64,000 nucleotides of DNA from NCBI RefSeq assembly GCF_000062885.1, contig NC_009142.1, positions 372,001 to 436,000 on the forward strand. The letters run 5' to 3'. The position numbers and the translations under genes are program-made. Below, piece after piece: positions 45,544 through 55,777 of this stretch; within the stretch, counting starts at the first letter, position 1; the number at the start of each line of letters is the position of its first letter. The notes under the pieces were generated by a model, which saw nothing but the letters and a program-made list of their open reading frames with translations, searched no databases and was not told the origin of the DNA. This DNA is from Saccharopolyspora erythraea NRRL 2338. Lineage in GTDB: Bacteria; Actinomycetota; Actinomycetes; Mycobacteriales; Pseudonocardiaceae.

Positions 45544-46128
45544 GTGGACCAGCTGTCCTTCTTCTCGGCTGAGGCCCGGCACCCCCGCATCGCCGACCTG
45601 GCGGGGCTGCTGTGCGGGCCGGGACAGGCCGTGGGGTTCGGGCGCGGCACCGCGGCGCGGCTCTCGGTCGTGGTCGACGACGCGTGGCGGGCCCGGTCGC
45701 TGGTCCTGGCGTGCGCGGACCGCGGCGTGGACGCCGAGCTGGGCCGCTCCGACGAGGGCCGTCCGCTCGTGCGCACCGCCTTCCGCGCCGACCTCACCGA
45801 GCTCGCCCGCCACTGGCTGCGCGGTGCGGTGAAGTCGGTGCCCGCCGACTTCGCGCCGGACGGCTGCGCGCTGCGGCTCTGGGCGCTGACCGCCGGCCGA
45901 CTGGAGCCCGGCGGCTACCTGCTGGGCCTGGACCCGCACGCCCCCGAGACGCACGAACCGCTGGTCGCGGCGCTGGCCCGCAGCGGTCTGCCCGCCAGGT
46001 TCATCGGCGCCCGGGCCGGCGGACCGGCACTGCGGGTGACGGGCAAGCGCCGGATCGCCCGGCTGGCGGAGCTGGTCGGACCGGTGCCCGATGGTGCGAT
46101 CGAGCGAACGTGGCCGCTGGTGTCCTGA
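45544..46128 (+). CDS. Conserved actinobacterial protein, Rv3647c-like (unknown function)
   Basis: A 194-residue soluble protein that opens VDQLSFFSAEARHPRIADLAGLLCGPGQAVGFGRGTAARLSVVV. This opening and the position before topA correspond to the conserved Rv3647c protein family of mycobacteria and relatives. A repeated ADRGVDAEL / LVRTAFRADLTELARHWLRGAVK core has no recognised catalytic motif. The start GTG at 45544 was chosen because the conserved N-terminus begins there; the frame is open for a further 26 codons upstream. topA begins 280 bases downstream. Function unknown. Confidence 0.78.
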   Translation: MDQLSFFSAEARHPRIADLAGLLCGPGQAVGFGRGTAARLSVVVDDAWRARSLVLACADRGVDAELGRSDEGRPLVRTAFRADLTELARHWLRGAVKSVPADFAPDGCALRLWALTAGRLEPGGYLLGLDPHAPETHEPLVAALARSGLPARFIGARAGGPALRVTGKRRIARLAELVGPVPDGAIERTWPLVS

Positions 46129-46296
46129 CTCGTTTGACGCACATCACGCCAGGTCAAGCAACGGAACACGGCCTGTGCCCGATACGTTTCTCAGGATGAC
46201 GAGCGCGAGGGGCGTTGTGTTGTGTGCGACGCTGTTCGTCCCCGGCACGGCGTAATGGCCCGTGCACGGTGCACACTGAGGAACTTGGACGAGCCG

Positions 46297-46337
46297 GAGG
46301 TGCCTAGGGTTGCGAGGTGCCGACGAGCCGAGGTGCC
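46297..46337. promoter_or_regulatory. Three GAGGTGCC direct repeats upstream of topA
   Basis: GAGGTGCC occurs at 46297-46304, 46314-46321 and 46330-46337, with periods of 17 and 16 bp. The first and third are preceded by GAGCCG or a near variant. They lie 72-112 bases before the topA start and are candidates for a regulator binding site. Confidence 0.4.
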
Positions 46338-46408
46338 GAAGGCTTCGCCAGGAGTAGCTCGGGCAACACGAGGGAACGGAAGCCTCCGCGAGAAGAGAGC
46401 AGGTAAGC

Positions 46409-49264
<2,856 letters not shown>

Positions 49265-49333
49265 TTCCCCTGGCGACGGCGAGGTGCGCGGCGCAGACTT
49301 CGGCGCACACCCCGCCGACCAGGGGAGGCGGCG

Positions 49334-49684
49334 ATGCGAGACGCCCTGTCCGGCCCGGACGGCACGCAGCCGTTGGCGCCACCGCCGACGTATCCGGACG
49401 TGCTCGGTGGCGGTGAGATCGTCCGCAGCCACATCCGGCCGGCGCAGCCGGTGGCGCCTCCACGGCTGACCGAGCACGAGCGTGCGGCCGCGGTGCGGCC
49501 CCGGCGTGCGGCCCGGCATCCGGCGAAGCAGACGGAAGTGCGCGTCGAGCCCGCGAGCGACCAGCGCGCGGGCGGTGTGGCGGGCAAGGTCGTCGGATGC
49601 CTGACGATGCTGGTCGTGCTGGGTGGGATCGCGCTGGGAGTGGTCCACCGCCTGCTGGTGGAGTACGGAATCCTCGGGCCGTGA
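49334..49684 (+). CDS. Small membrane protein with Pro/Arg-rich cytoplasmic region (unknown)
   Basis: A 116-residue protein. The first 80 residues are Pro/Arg/Ala-rich and hydrophilic (LAPPPTYPDVLGGGEIVRSHIRP, HERAAAVRPRRAARHP). A single hydrophobic helix (VGCLTMLVVLGGIALGVVHRLLV) follows, with a few residues after it. The ATG at 49334 is preceded by GGGGAGG. It lies 69 bases after topA and 33 before holB, so it may be co-transcribed. I do not recognise a family. A tail-anchored orientation is inferred. Confidence 0.65.
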   Translation: MRDALSGPDGTQPLAPPPTYPDVLGGGEIVRSHIRPAQPVAPPRLTEHERAAAVRPRRAARHPAKQTEVRVEPASDQRAGGVAGKVVGCLTMLVVLGGIALGVVHRLLVEYGILGP

Positions 49685-49717
49685 CGGACGCCGAGGGCGT
49701 CGGCGCCGACCCGTACA

Positions 49718-50938
49718 GTGCCTGGTGTGGACGTGACCCCGGAGCTGACCACCGGCGTGTGGGCCGACGTCGTCGGCCAGCCGGAAGCGGTGCGAACGCT
49801 GCGCGCGGCCGTGCGCGCCGCCGACCTGCTGGCCCGCGGCGAGCCCGCGCCGGCAGGCGCGATGACCCACGCCTGGCTGTTCACCGGCCCTCCGGGCTCC
49901 GGGCGCTCGGTCGCCGCCCGGTCCTTCGCCGCGGCGCTGCAGTGCACCTCCGGCGAGGGCTGCGGGCACTGCTCGGCATGCCGGACGGTCCAGGCGGGCA
50001 CGCACGCCGACGTGCGGGTCGTCGTGCCGGAGGGGTTGTCGATCTCGGTGTCGGAGATGCGGTCGCTGGTGCAGGCGTCGGCGCGCAGGCCGACGACCGG
50101 GCAGTGGCGGGTCGTGCTGATCGAGGACTCCGACCGGCTCACCGAGGGAGCGTCGAACGCGCTGCTCAAGGCGGTCGAGGAGCCCCCGGACCGGACGGTG
50201 TTCCTGCTCTGCGCGCCTTCGGACCACCCCGAGGACGTGTCGGTGACGATCCGCTCCCGCTGCCGGGTCGTGCAGCTCAAGACCCCCCGGCCGGATGCGA
50301 TCGCGGAAGTGCTGGCCGAGCGAGACGGCATCGAGCCGCGGATGGCGCAGTGGGCCGCTTCGGTCAGCGGCGGGCACATCGGCCGCGCCCGGCGGCTGGC
50401 CACCGACGGCGAGGCGCGCGAGCGGCGGGAGGCGGTGCTCAGCGTCCCGCTGGGGCTGCGCCGGTTCTCCGACGTGTTCACCGCCGCCGGAGGCCTGGTC
50501 AAGGCGTCCGAGACGGATGCGGTCGCGGCCAACGAGGACCGCAACGAGGCCGAGAAGGAGGAGCTGCGCACCGCCATGGGCGCCGGCGGCACCGGCAAGG
50601 GCACGGCCGCCGCCACCCGAGGCGCGAACGCGGCGATCCGGGAGCTGGAGAAGCGGCAGAAGTCCCGCGCGACCCGGTCGCAGCGCGACGCGCTGGACCT
50701 GGCACTGGTCGACCTCGCGGGCTTCTACCGGGACGTGCTGGTGGTGCGCTCGGGTTCGACGGCGGCGTTGAACCACCCCGACTTCGCCCGCTCGGTTTCG
50801 AAGGCGGCCGCGGAGTGGACGTCGGAGTCGACGCTGCGCCGGCTCGAAGCGGTGCTCGCGTGCCGGCTCGCGCTCACCCAGAACGTCAAGCCGATCATCG
50901 CGGTGGAGGCGATGGCCGCCGCCCTGCACAGAGGCTGA
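49718..50938 (+). CDS. holB: DNA polymerase III subunit delta'
   Basis: A 406-residue clamp-loader subunit. It opens GVWADVVGQPEAVRTLRAAV. The P-loop reads GPPGSGRSVA with Arg in place of Lys, as in actinobacterial delta' subunits, which do not hydrolyse ATP. The zinc module is CTSGEGCGHCSACRTV. Sensor regions VVLIEDSDRLTEGASNALLKAVEEPP and IRSRCRVVQL are intact. A charged insert (GMGAGGTGKGTAAATRG region) precedes the C-terminal collar domain. The GTG at 49718 is used, but GTG 49727 (VDVTPEL) is an equal alternative. It is the last gene before the convergent SDR gene. Confidence 0.93.
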   Translation: MPGVDVTPELTTGVWADVVGQPEAVRTLRAAVRAADLLARGEPAPAGAMTHAWLFTGPPGSGRSVAARSFAAALQCTSGEGCGHCSACRTVQAGTHADVRVVVPEGLSISVSEMRSLVQASARRPTTGQWRVVLIEDSDRLTEGASNALLKAVEEPPDRTVFLLCAPSDHPEDVSVTIRSRCRVVQLKTPRPDAIAEVLAERDGIEPRMAQWAASVSGGHIGRARRLATDGEARERREAVLSVPLGLRRFSDVFTAAGGLVKASETDAVAANEDRNEAEKEELRTAMGAGGTGKGTAAATRGANAAIRELEKRQKSRATRSQRDALDLALVDLAGFYRDVLVVRSGSTAALNHPDFARSVSKAAAEWTSESTLRRLEAVLACRLALTQNVKPIIAVEAMAAALHRG

Positions 50939-51056
50939 GGCGGCGCGCGGCCTGCGTTGTGGGCGATGGCCGTAGCGGGGTTCTCAGTGCACGGTGGAAC
51001 ATGGCAGTCCGGCGACGCGGTCGGCGGGCCTCAGGCGTTTTGGGATTCCTCCGAGG

Positions 51057-51815
51057 TCAGCGCGCCAGCCATCCGCCGTCGACGACCAGGACGTGGCCGT
51101 TGACGTAGTCCGACGCCGCCGACGCGAGGAACACGGCCGCGCCGACGAGGTCGTCGGGACGCCCCCACCGGCCCGCCGGGATGCGCCGGGTGATCTCCTC
51201 GTCGCGCTCGGCGTCCTCGCGCAGCGCCGCGGTGAAACCGGTGGCGATGTAGCCGGGGGCGATGGCGTTGACCTGCACTCCGTGCGGAGCCCACTCGTTG
51301 GCCATCGACTTGGTCAGCCCGGCCACGGCGTGCTTGGCCGCGGCGTAGGCGGGCACCAGGACACCGCCCTGGAACGACAGCAGGGACGCGATGTTGATGA
51401 TCTTCCCGCTGCCACGGGCCAGCATCTGCCGACCGGCGAGGCCGCTGAGCGCGAAGACCGAGTTGAGGTCGATGTCGAGGACCCGCTGCCAGTCGTCGAG
51501 ACCGAGTTCGGCGACCGGGCCGCGGTGGACGATCCCGGCGTTGTTGACCAGCACGTCGATGTCCCGTGCGGCGAACACCGGATGCAGCGCCTCCGCCGCG
51601 GTGCGCGGCTGGAGCAGGTCGACGGCCACCTGCTCGACCGCGGCGCCGTGCGAGCCGGCTTCCTCCGCGACTTCGCCGAGGTCGTCGCGGTGGCCCACGA
51701 GCACCAGATCGGCTCCCGCCGCGGCGAGGCCGACGGCGATGGCCCGGCCGATGCCGGTGCGCGCGCCGGTGACCATCGCGGTCCGGCCGTCGAGGCGGAA
51801 CAGCTCGGTGCTCAT
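51057..51815 (-). CDS. SDR-family oxidoreductase, KduD-like
   Basis: A 252-residue classical short-chain dehydrogenase. The cofactor motif is TGARTGIG (residues 16-23), NNAG is at 91-94, and the catalytic Ser144, Tyr157 and Lys161 are in place. The Arg after Ala in TGARTGIG and the overall sequence (MSTELFRLDGRTAMVTGA, IAPGYIATGF) resemble KduD, the 2-dehydro-3-deoxy-D-gluconate 5-dehydrogenase of uronate breakdown. No other kdu/kdg gene is adjacent, so the substrate remains a guess. It is convergent with holB with no obvious terminator and stands alone. The start ATG at 51815 follows GGAGGAAGC. Confidence 0.88.
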   Translation of the reverse strand: MSTELFRLDGRTAMVTGARTGIGRAIAVGLAAAGADLVLVGHRDDLGEVAEEAGSHGAAVEQVAVDLLQPRTAAEALHPVFAARDIDVLVNNAGIVHRGPVAELGLDDWQRVLDIDLNSVFALSGLAGRQMLARGSGKIINIASLLSFQGGVLVPAYAAAKHAVAGLTKSMANEWAPHGVQVNAIAPGYIATGFTAALREDAERDEEITRRIPAGRWGRPDDLVGAAVFLASAASDYVNGHVLVVDGGWLAR

Positions 51816-51995
51816 GGGGCTTCCTCCGTGCGTCCGGGTGGCCCGGCCGGTCTCGTCCGGTCGCGGACCTGGCCAGTTTCCGACGTGATCATGGAACCCG
51901 GTTCCGGGACGGGCAACAACCCGCCGTGCAGCGGTGTCATCGCCCTAGAACTCTCCGCCGTGCGGCGCAGCCGGCGGACCGTTGCCATCGTTTCG

Positions 51996-53414
51996 TCAGT
52001 TCCGGCGTCTCGGCATGGCGGCGACCAGGATCGTGCCCAGCAGCAGCATCGCCGTCCCGGTCCAGAACAGCGGCACCGCGGAGTAGGCGCCGCTGGTCAG
52101 CGCGAGCGGCGGCGCCTTCGGACCCTCCGCGATCGGCGCGGGATCGGGGTTGGTCGCCGGGGCGGCTTCGCAGACCACTCCGCCTTCCGGCGCGCCTGCC
52201 CTGGCCACCTGCTCGCCGAAGGAGATCTGCGCCAGCGAGGTCGGGATGCCGAGCCGGTCCGCGGGCAGGATGTGCAGGTCGAACATCCGCGCCCCGGCCC
52301 GCACCTCGGAACCCACGACGTCCTGGCGCAGCTCGCCGATGCTGAGCCGCACGACGCCGAGATCGAGCTTGCGCGGGTCGAACGGCAGGTCCATCCGCGG
52401 CTTGGCGGCATCGATCGTCCCGATCTCCTCGCCGCCCTGGGAGATCCGCAGAACCGGCGCCTGGTACTCCACAGTGGACGTCATCGGATCGCCGGTCGAG
52501 GTCGCCGTCAGCGTCGGCTCGCTGATGACGTCGATGCGCAGCTCGCGGTCGGTTCCGGCGAACAACCGGACGCTCGCGACGCTCATCCGCGAGGTGGCCC
52601 GGACCGCCTTGCCCCGTTGGCCGGGAACGTCGACGAGCCGGACGTTCGAGTGCGCCTGCATCGCGTTCGGGACGTTCAGCAGCGACGCGCCGCCCGCCGC
52701 ACCGGTCAGGCCGGTCAGCTCGGCCGGGAACGACGGCAGCGCGTTACCCGCCGACACGCCGGCCAGCGAGGTCCTGGCATCGGCGATCGGCTCCACGCAC
52801 GGCCCCAGCACCTTGTCCCACCGGGCGTGCGCGCTGCCTTCGAGCACGCCGAGCTTGACCAGCCCGTCCAGCGGCGAGGCCGGCGGCTGGAGCTCGTTCA
52901 CCGTCGGCTCGGCGTGGTCGGGCACCGCGGTCTGGCTCAGCGACAGTGGTGAGCGCGGCGCCTTGCCCTGGACGGCGAACCCGAAGGGCTGGGCGTCGGC
53001 CACCGCGCGCTCGTGCGCCAGGTACGCGCCGGAGTTCGCCTGCGCGCTGGCCAGACCCATGCCCAGCTCGGCGAGGGCCTGCTTCGGCAGGGACTCCTCG
53101 AAAGCCGGGTTGTCGAGGATCGTGCCGGTGGGAACCGTCTTGGGCAGGATGCGGATCATGCCGATGCCGGTGCCCGCGTCGGCCACGATCGGACCCGGCT
53201 GCGGCACCGGCACCGACTCCGGGGGCTGCGTCGGGTCGTGCGGCGACGGTCGCGGCGTCGTCGGCAACGTCGACTCCTGGGCCAGCGCGTCCGACAGCAG
53301 CGCCTCCGGTGCGAGCGCGGCGGGCAGGCTCAGCCCGGCGACGGCCAGCGACGCCGTCGTGCAGACCGCCAAGCGGCGCATCGGGCGGTGACGCATCGGG
53401 CGGCTTGGTCGCAT
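51996..53414 (-). CDS. Large secreted, membrane-anchored surface protein (unknown)
   Basis: A 472-residue protein with a signal peptide (residues about 12-45, LAVCTTASLAVAGLSLPAALA) and a C-terminal anchor: a Gly/Ser run, then LFWTGTAMLLLGTILVAAMPRRRN, a membrane helix followed by Arg-rich cytoplasm. Between them is a long region with Pro-rich stretches (LPTTPRPSPHDPTQPPESVPVPQPG) and beta-rich blocks (VRLFAGTDRELRIDVISEPTLTATSTG). It resembles choice-of-anchor surface proteins of actinobacteria. No LPXTG is seen. The function is unknown. The longer plus-strand frame here is a shadow. Confidence 0.75.
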   Translation of the reverse strand: MRPSRPMRHRPMRRLAVCTTASLAVAGLSLPAALAPEALLSDALAQESTLPTTPRPSPHDPTQPPESVPVPQPGPIVADAGTGIGMIRILPKTVPTGTILDNPAFEESLPKQALAELGMGLASAQANSGAYLAHERAVADAQPFGFAVQGKAPRSPLSLSQTAVPDHAEPTVNELQPPASPLDGLVKLGVLEGSAHARWDKVLGPCVEPIADARTSLAGVSAGNALPSFPAELTGLTGAAGGASLLNVPNAMQAHSNVRLVDVPGQRGKAVRATSRMSVASVRLFAGTDRELRIDVISEPTLTATSTGDPMTSTVEYQAPVLRISQGGEEIGTIDAAKPRMDLPFDPRKLDLGVVRLSIGELRQDVVGSEVRAGARMFDLHILPADRLGIPTSLAQISFGEQVARAGAPEGGVVCEAAPATNPDPAPIAEGPKAPPLALTSGAYSAVPLFWTGTAMLLLGTILVAAMPRRRN

Positions 53415-53591
53415 CCGGCATCCTTCCGATCGCAGCGTGCGCAGTGACCGGGGTCACTACGTCTGCTAACGACCACGCCTGCGCCCGGTAACGCGCCGTT
53501 CGCCGACGTGCGCGCACCCGTGCAGCGGTGGCCTGCGAGGAGGGGTCGTGCGAGGCCGCCGGACGCCGCCCGCTACACTCGGACGCGCAAC

Positions 53592-53665
53592 GCCGCCTTA
53601 GCTCAGTCGGTTAGAGCGACGCACTCGTAATGCGTAGGTCTGGGGTTCGACTCCCCAAGGCGGCT
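53592..53665 (+). tRNA. tRNA-Thr(CGT)
   Basis: A 74-base cloverleaf can be folded: acceptor GCCGCCT/AGGCGGC with discriminator T, D arm GCTC/GAGC with AGTCGGTTA loop, anticodon arm ACGCA/TGCGT with loop CTCGTAA (anticodon CGT, Thr), and T arm TGGGG/CCCCA with loop TTCGACT. CCA is not encoded. A rho-independent terminator follows 6 bases later. Confidence 0.97.
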
Positions 53666-53671
53666 CGCTCG

Positions 53672-53708
53672 AAAACCGCAGGCCACCCGCTGTGGCCTGC
53701 GGTTTTTT
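53672..53708 (+). terminator. Rho-independent terminator after tRNA-Thr
   Basis: A 15-bp perfect stem (53672-53686 with 53692-53706), 5-base loop CCGCT, then a T6 tract (53703-53708). This is the clearest intrinsic terminator in the window. Confidence 0.92.
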
Positions 53709-53816
53709 GCATCTCGGTGCCGAATGTGACGCCGTTGTGGTCCGAAACGCGGTCCGCGCGTTCGCCTGCGGCATGATCGCTTGCCGGGTATGGCTGGTGC
53801 CGTGGAACATGCGGGG

Positions 53817-54584
53817 ATGACCATGGCCATCGCGCATCTCAGCGACCCGCACACCACCACCGGTGCACAGGGTGACGAGTCCGTGGAGCGGCTGCGCCGG
53901 GGGCTCGACTGCGTCCGAGCTCTGGACAGGCTGCCCGACTGCGTCGTGATCACCGGTGATGTGGCGGACGGTGGTCATCGGCAGGAGTACGAAGCCGTGC
54001 GCGCGGTGATCGCTGACTTCCCGGTTCCGGTCCACTTGACGACGGGCAACCACGACGACCCCCGAGGGCTGGCGGAGGTGTTCGGCGGCACGGACGTCCT
54101 GGGCGGTGCGCGGGAAGCGCGTTATGCGGTGGACTACCCCGGCTTCACCCTCGTGGCGCTCGATTCGCACATGCCCGGGTCGCCGGGTGGCCGGCTGGGT
54201 GCGGACCAGCTTGCTTGGCTCGACGACGTTCTGGCGCGCAGGCCTGATGTTCCGGCGGTCGTCTGCGTGCACCACCCGCCGGTCGCGGTCGGCATCCCGT
54301 ACCTCGACGGTATGGGCATGGAGGATGCCGCCGAGTTCGCCGGGGTGATCGCCCGCCACCGCAACGTCGCCCGCGTGCTGGCCGGGCACGTGCACCGCGC
54401 CGTGGTGGCGGACTTCGCCGGGGCGACGCTGACGACGGCGCCCAGCACGCACATCCAGATCGGTTTCACCACCGGCGAAGACGTGCCCCCGCTGCACGCG
54501 GACCCGGCTTCGTTCCTGCTTCACCTGATCGACGGGGCGTCCGCGGTCACGCACACCCTGCCGATCCCGCCCGCGACCGGCTGA
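53817..54584 (+). CDS. Calcineurin-like metallophosphoesterase (cyclic nucleotide phosphodiesterase type)
   Basis: A 255-residue class III phosphodiesterase-like protein of the CpdA/Rv0805/GpdQ group. The binuclear metal site is complete: LSDPH (Asp10, His12), GDVADGG, GNHDD, VCVHHPP and LAGHVHR. Lack of a signal peptide fits a cytosolic enzyme. It may hydrolyse cAMP or related phosphodiesters. The ATG at 53817 was chosen (MTMAIAHLSD); ATG 53823 is an alternative, and 53781 is too far. Its stop lies 5 bases from that of the convergent SnoaL-like gene. Confidence 0.9.
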   Translation: MTMAIAHLSDPHTTTGAQGDESVERLRRGLDCVRALDRLPDCVVITGDVADGGHRQEYEAVRAVIADFPVPVHLTTGNHDDPRGLAEVFGGTDVLGGAREARYAVDYPGFTLVALDSHMPGSPGGRLGADQLAWLDDVLARRPDVPAVVCVHHPPVAVGIPYLDGMGMEDAAEFAGVIARHRNVARVLAGHVHRAVVADFAGATLTTAPSTHIQIGFTTGEDVPPLHADPASFLLHLIDGASAVTHTLPIPPATG

Positions 54585-54589
54585 GGGGA

Positions 54590-55030
54590 TCAGCCCGACG
54601 CGATCTGGCCCCACTCCTGGGGCGCGCGGTCGGCCAGGGCTTCGTCGTGGTGCGCGAAGTCGGCCAGGTCCACGCGGCCGGTGTTGTGGAAGGCCAGGAT
54701 CCGGCCGTCGCGGAAGACCTTCGTCTGGATGGCGTGCCACTCGCCGGCGCGCGGGCCTGCGGGGACGCGCAGCGTCGACGCGGTGTGCACCAGCAGGGTG
54801 CGGTCGTCGAGGGGACGGCTGCCGACCTGCCGAATCTCCAGGTGGCTGCCCTGGTAGATGGTGTCGAAGATCTTCTGGTGCTCCGCGGCGATGACCTCCC
54901 GGCCGCGCTGCACGCGCCCGACCACGTCGACGAAGTCGGCGTCCTCGGCGAAGTTCGCCGCCCATGCGGTGCCGTCGCCGGCGTTCCACGCGCGCGCCAT
55001 CTCGGTGAGCACCTCGTCCACTGCTGTCAC
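54590..55030 (-). CDS. SgcJ/SnoaL-like NTF2-fold protein
   Basis: A 146-residue NTF2-like protein: MTAVDEVLTEMARAWNAGDGTAWAANFAEDADFVDVVGRVQRGREVIAAEHQKIFDTIYQGS is the characteristic start with the SgcJ/EcaC-type pattern, and GEWHAIQTKVFRDGRILAFHNTG the end strands. It is divergent from the TetR gene at 55102, and two operator-like repeats lie in the 71-base gap. The TetR protein probably represses it. Substrate unknown; an enzymatic role is not certain. Confidence 0.85.
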   Translation of the reverse strand: MTAVDEVLTEMARAWNAGDGTAWAANFAEDADFVDVVGRVQRGREVIAAEHQKIFDTIYQGSHLEIRQVGSRPLDDRTLLVHTASTLRVPAGPRAGEWHAIQTKVFRDGRILAFHNTGRVDLADFAHHDEALADRAPQEWGQIASG

Positions 55031-55051
55031 GGTTCTGCGCTCCCTGTTAGG

Positions 55052-55088
55052 TTAGAGCAACGGTCTACTTATTAGAACGACGTTCTAA
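55052..55088. promoter_or_regulatory. Two TetR operator copies, centres 20 bp apart
   Basis: The right copy (55072-55088) is a perfect palindrome, TTAGAACG-A-CGTTCTAA. The left copy (55052-55068, TTAGAGCA-A-CGGTCTAC) matches it at 13 of 17 positions. Centres are 20 bp apart, about two helical turns. They sit between the divergent SnoaL-like and TetR genes, so one repressor could bind both and control both genes. Confidence 0.8.
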
Positions 55089-55101
55089 CTATGGAGGGTA
55101 C

Positions 55102-55713
55102 ATGCCCGCGGACCTTCCCGGCATCGTCCGGCTGCGGGACCGGCGCGAGGCGCTGACGCTGCGCACGATCCTCACCGCCGCGCGCGGGCTGTTCGCCGAA
55201 CGCGGCTACGCCCGCACGCCGATCCGCCTGATCGCCAAGGAAGCGGGCGTCGCTCCGCAGACGATCTACGCGCACTACGGCTCCAAGGCCGGCGTGCTCA
55301 CCGGGCTCGTCGACCTGCTGGACGACGAGGCGGGCATCCCCGACCTGATGGCCGAGGCGGACGCGATGGCCGACCCCGAGGCGCTGATCGGCCTGCTGGC
55401 CAGGGTGAGCCGCCAGGTCAGGGAGCGTTGCGGCGACATCGTCGCGATCATGGGCTCCGGTGCCGCCGTCGATGCCGACATCGCGGCCACCCAGGCCGAG
55501 GCCCAGCGCCGCAACCGCCTCGGCGTGGAGATGATCGTCGACCGCGTGCGCGAGTCGGGCCTTCGCGTCGACCCCAGGGCCGCCGACATCGCGGTGGCCC
55601 TGATGAGCGCAGGGGTCCACGACAGTCTCGTCACCGAGGCCGGCTGGTCCTACGACGACTACGAGTCCTGGCTCCGGAACACGCTCCTCGCGGCACTGCT
55701 GGGCCGAGACTGA
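55102..55713 (+). CDS. TetR-family transcriptional regulator
   Basis: A 203-residue regulator. The HTH is LTLRTILTAARGLFAERGYARTPIRLIAKEAGVAPQTIYAHYGSKAGVLTGLVD (residues about 18-72). The ligand domain is Ala/Asp-rich (LMAEADAMADPEALIGLLARVSRQ). The ATG at 55102 is preceded by GGAGGG. Divergent arrangement with the SgcJ-like gene and two operators support local repression. The ligand is unknown. The next gene (PBP) is convergent. Confidence 0.92.
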   Translation: MPADLPGIVRLRDRREALTLRTILTAARGLFAERGYARTPIRLIAKEAGVAPQTIYAHYGSKAGVLTGLVDLLDDEAGIPDLMAEADAMADPEALIGLLARVSRQVRERCGDIVAIMGSGAAVDADIAATQAEAQRRNRLGVEMIVDRVRESGLRVDPRAADIAVALMSAGVHDSLVTEAGWSYDDYESWLRNTLLAALLGRD

Positions 55714-55777
55714 ACGTCCTATGAGGACTGATGGCGGCGTGAACCCAGGAAATGGAGCGTGGCCCGGAAGCGCGCCC

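Noticed and set aside
51057-51815. Assigning the SDR gene to the glucarate pathway
   Set aside because: It is about 40 kb from that operon, and KduD acts on another intermediate; no pathway context exists locally.
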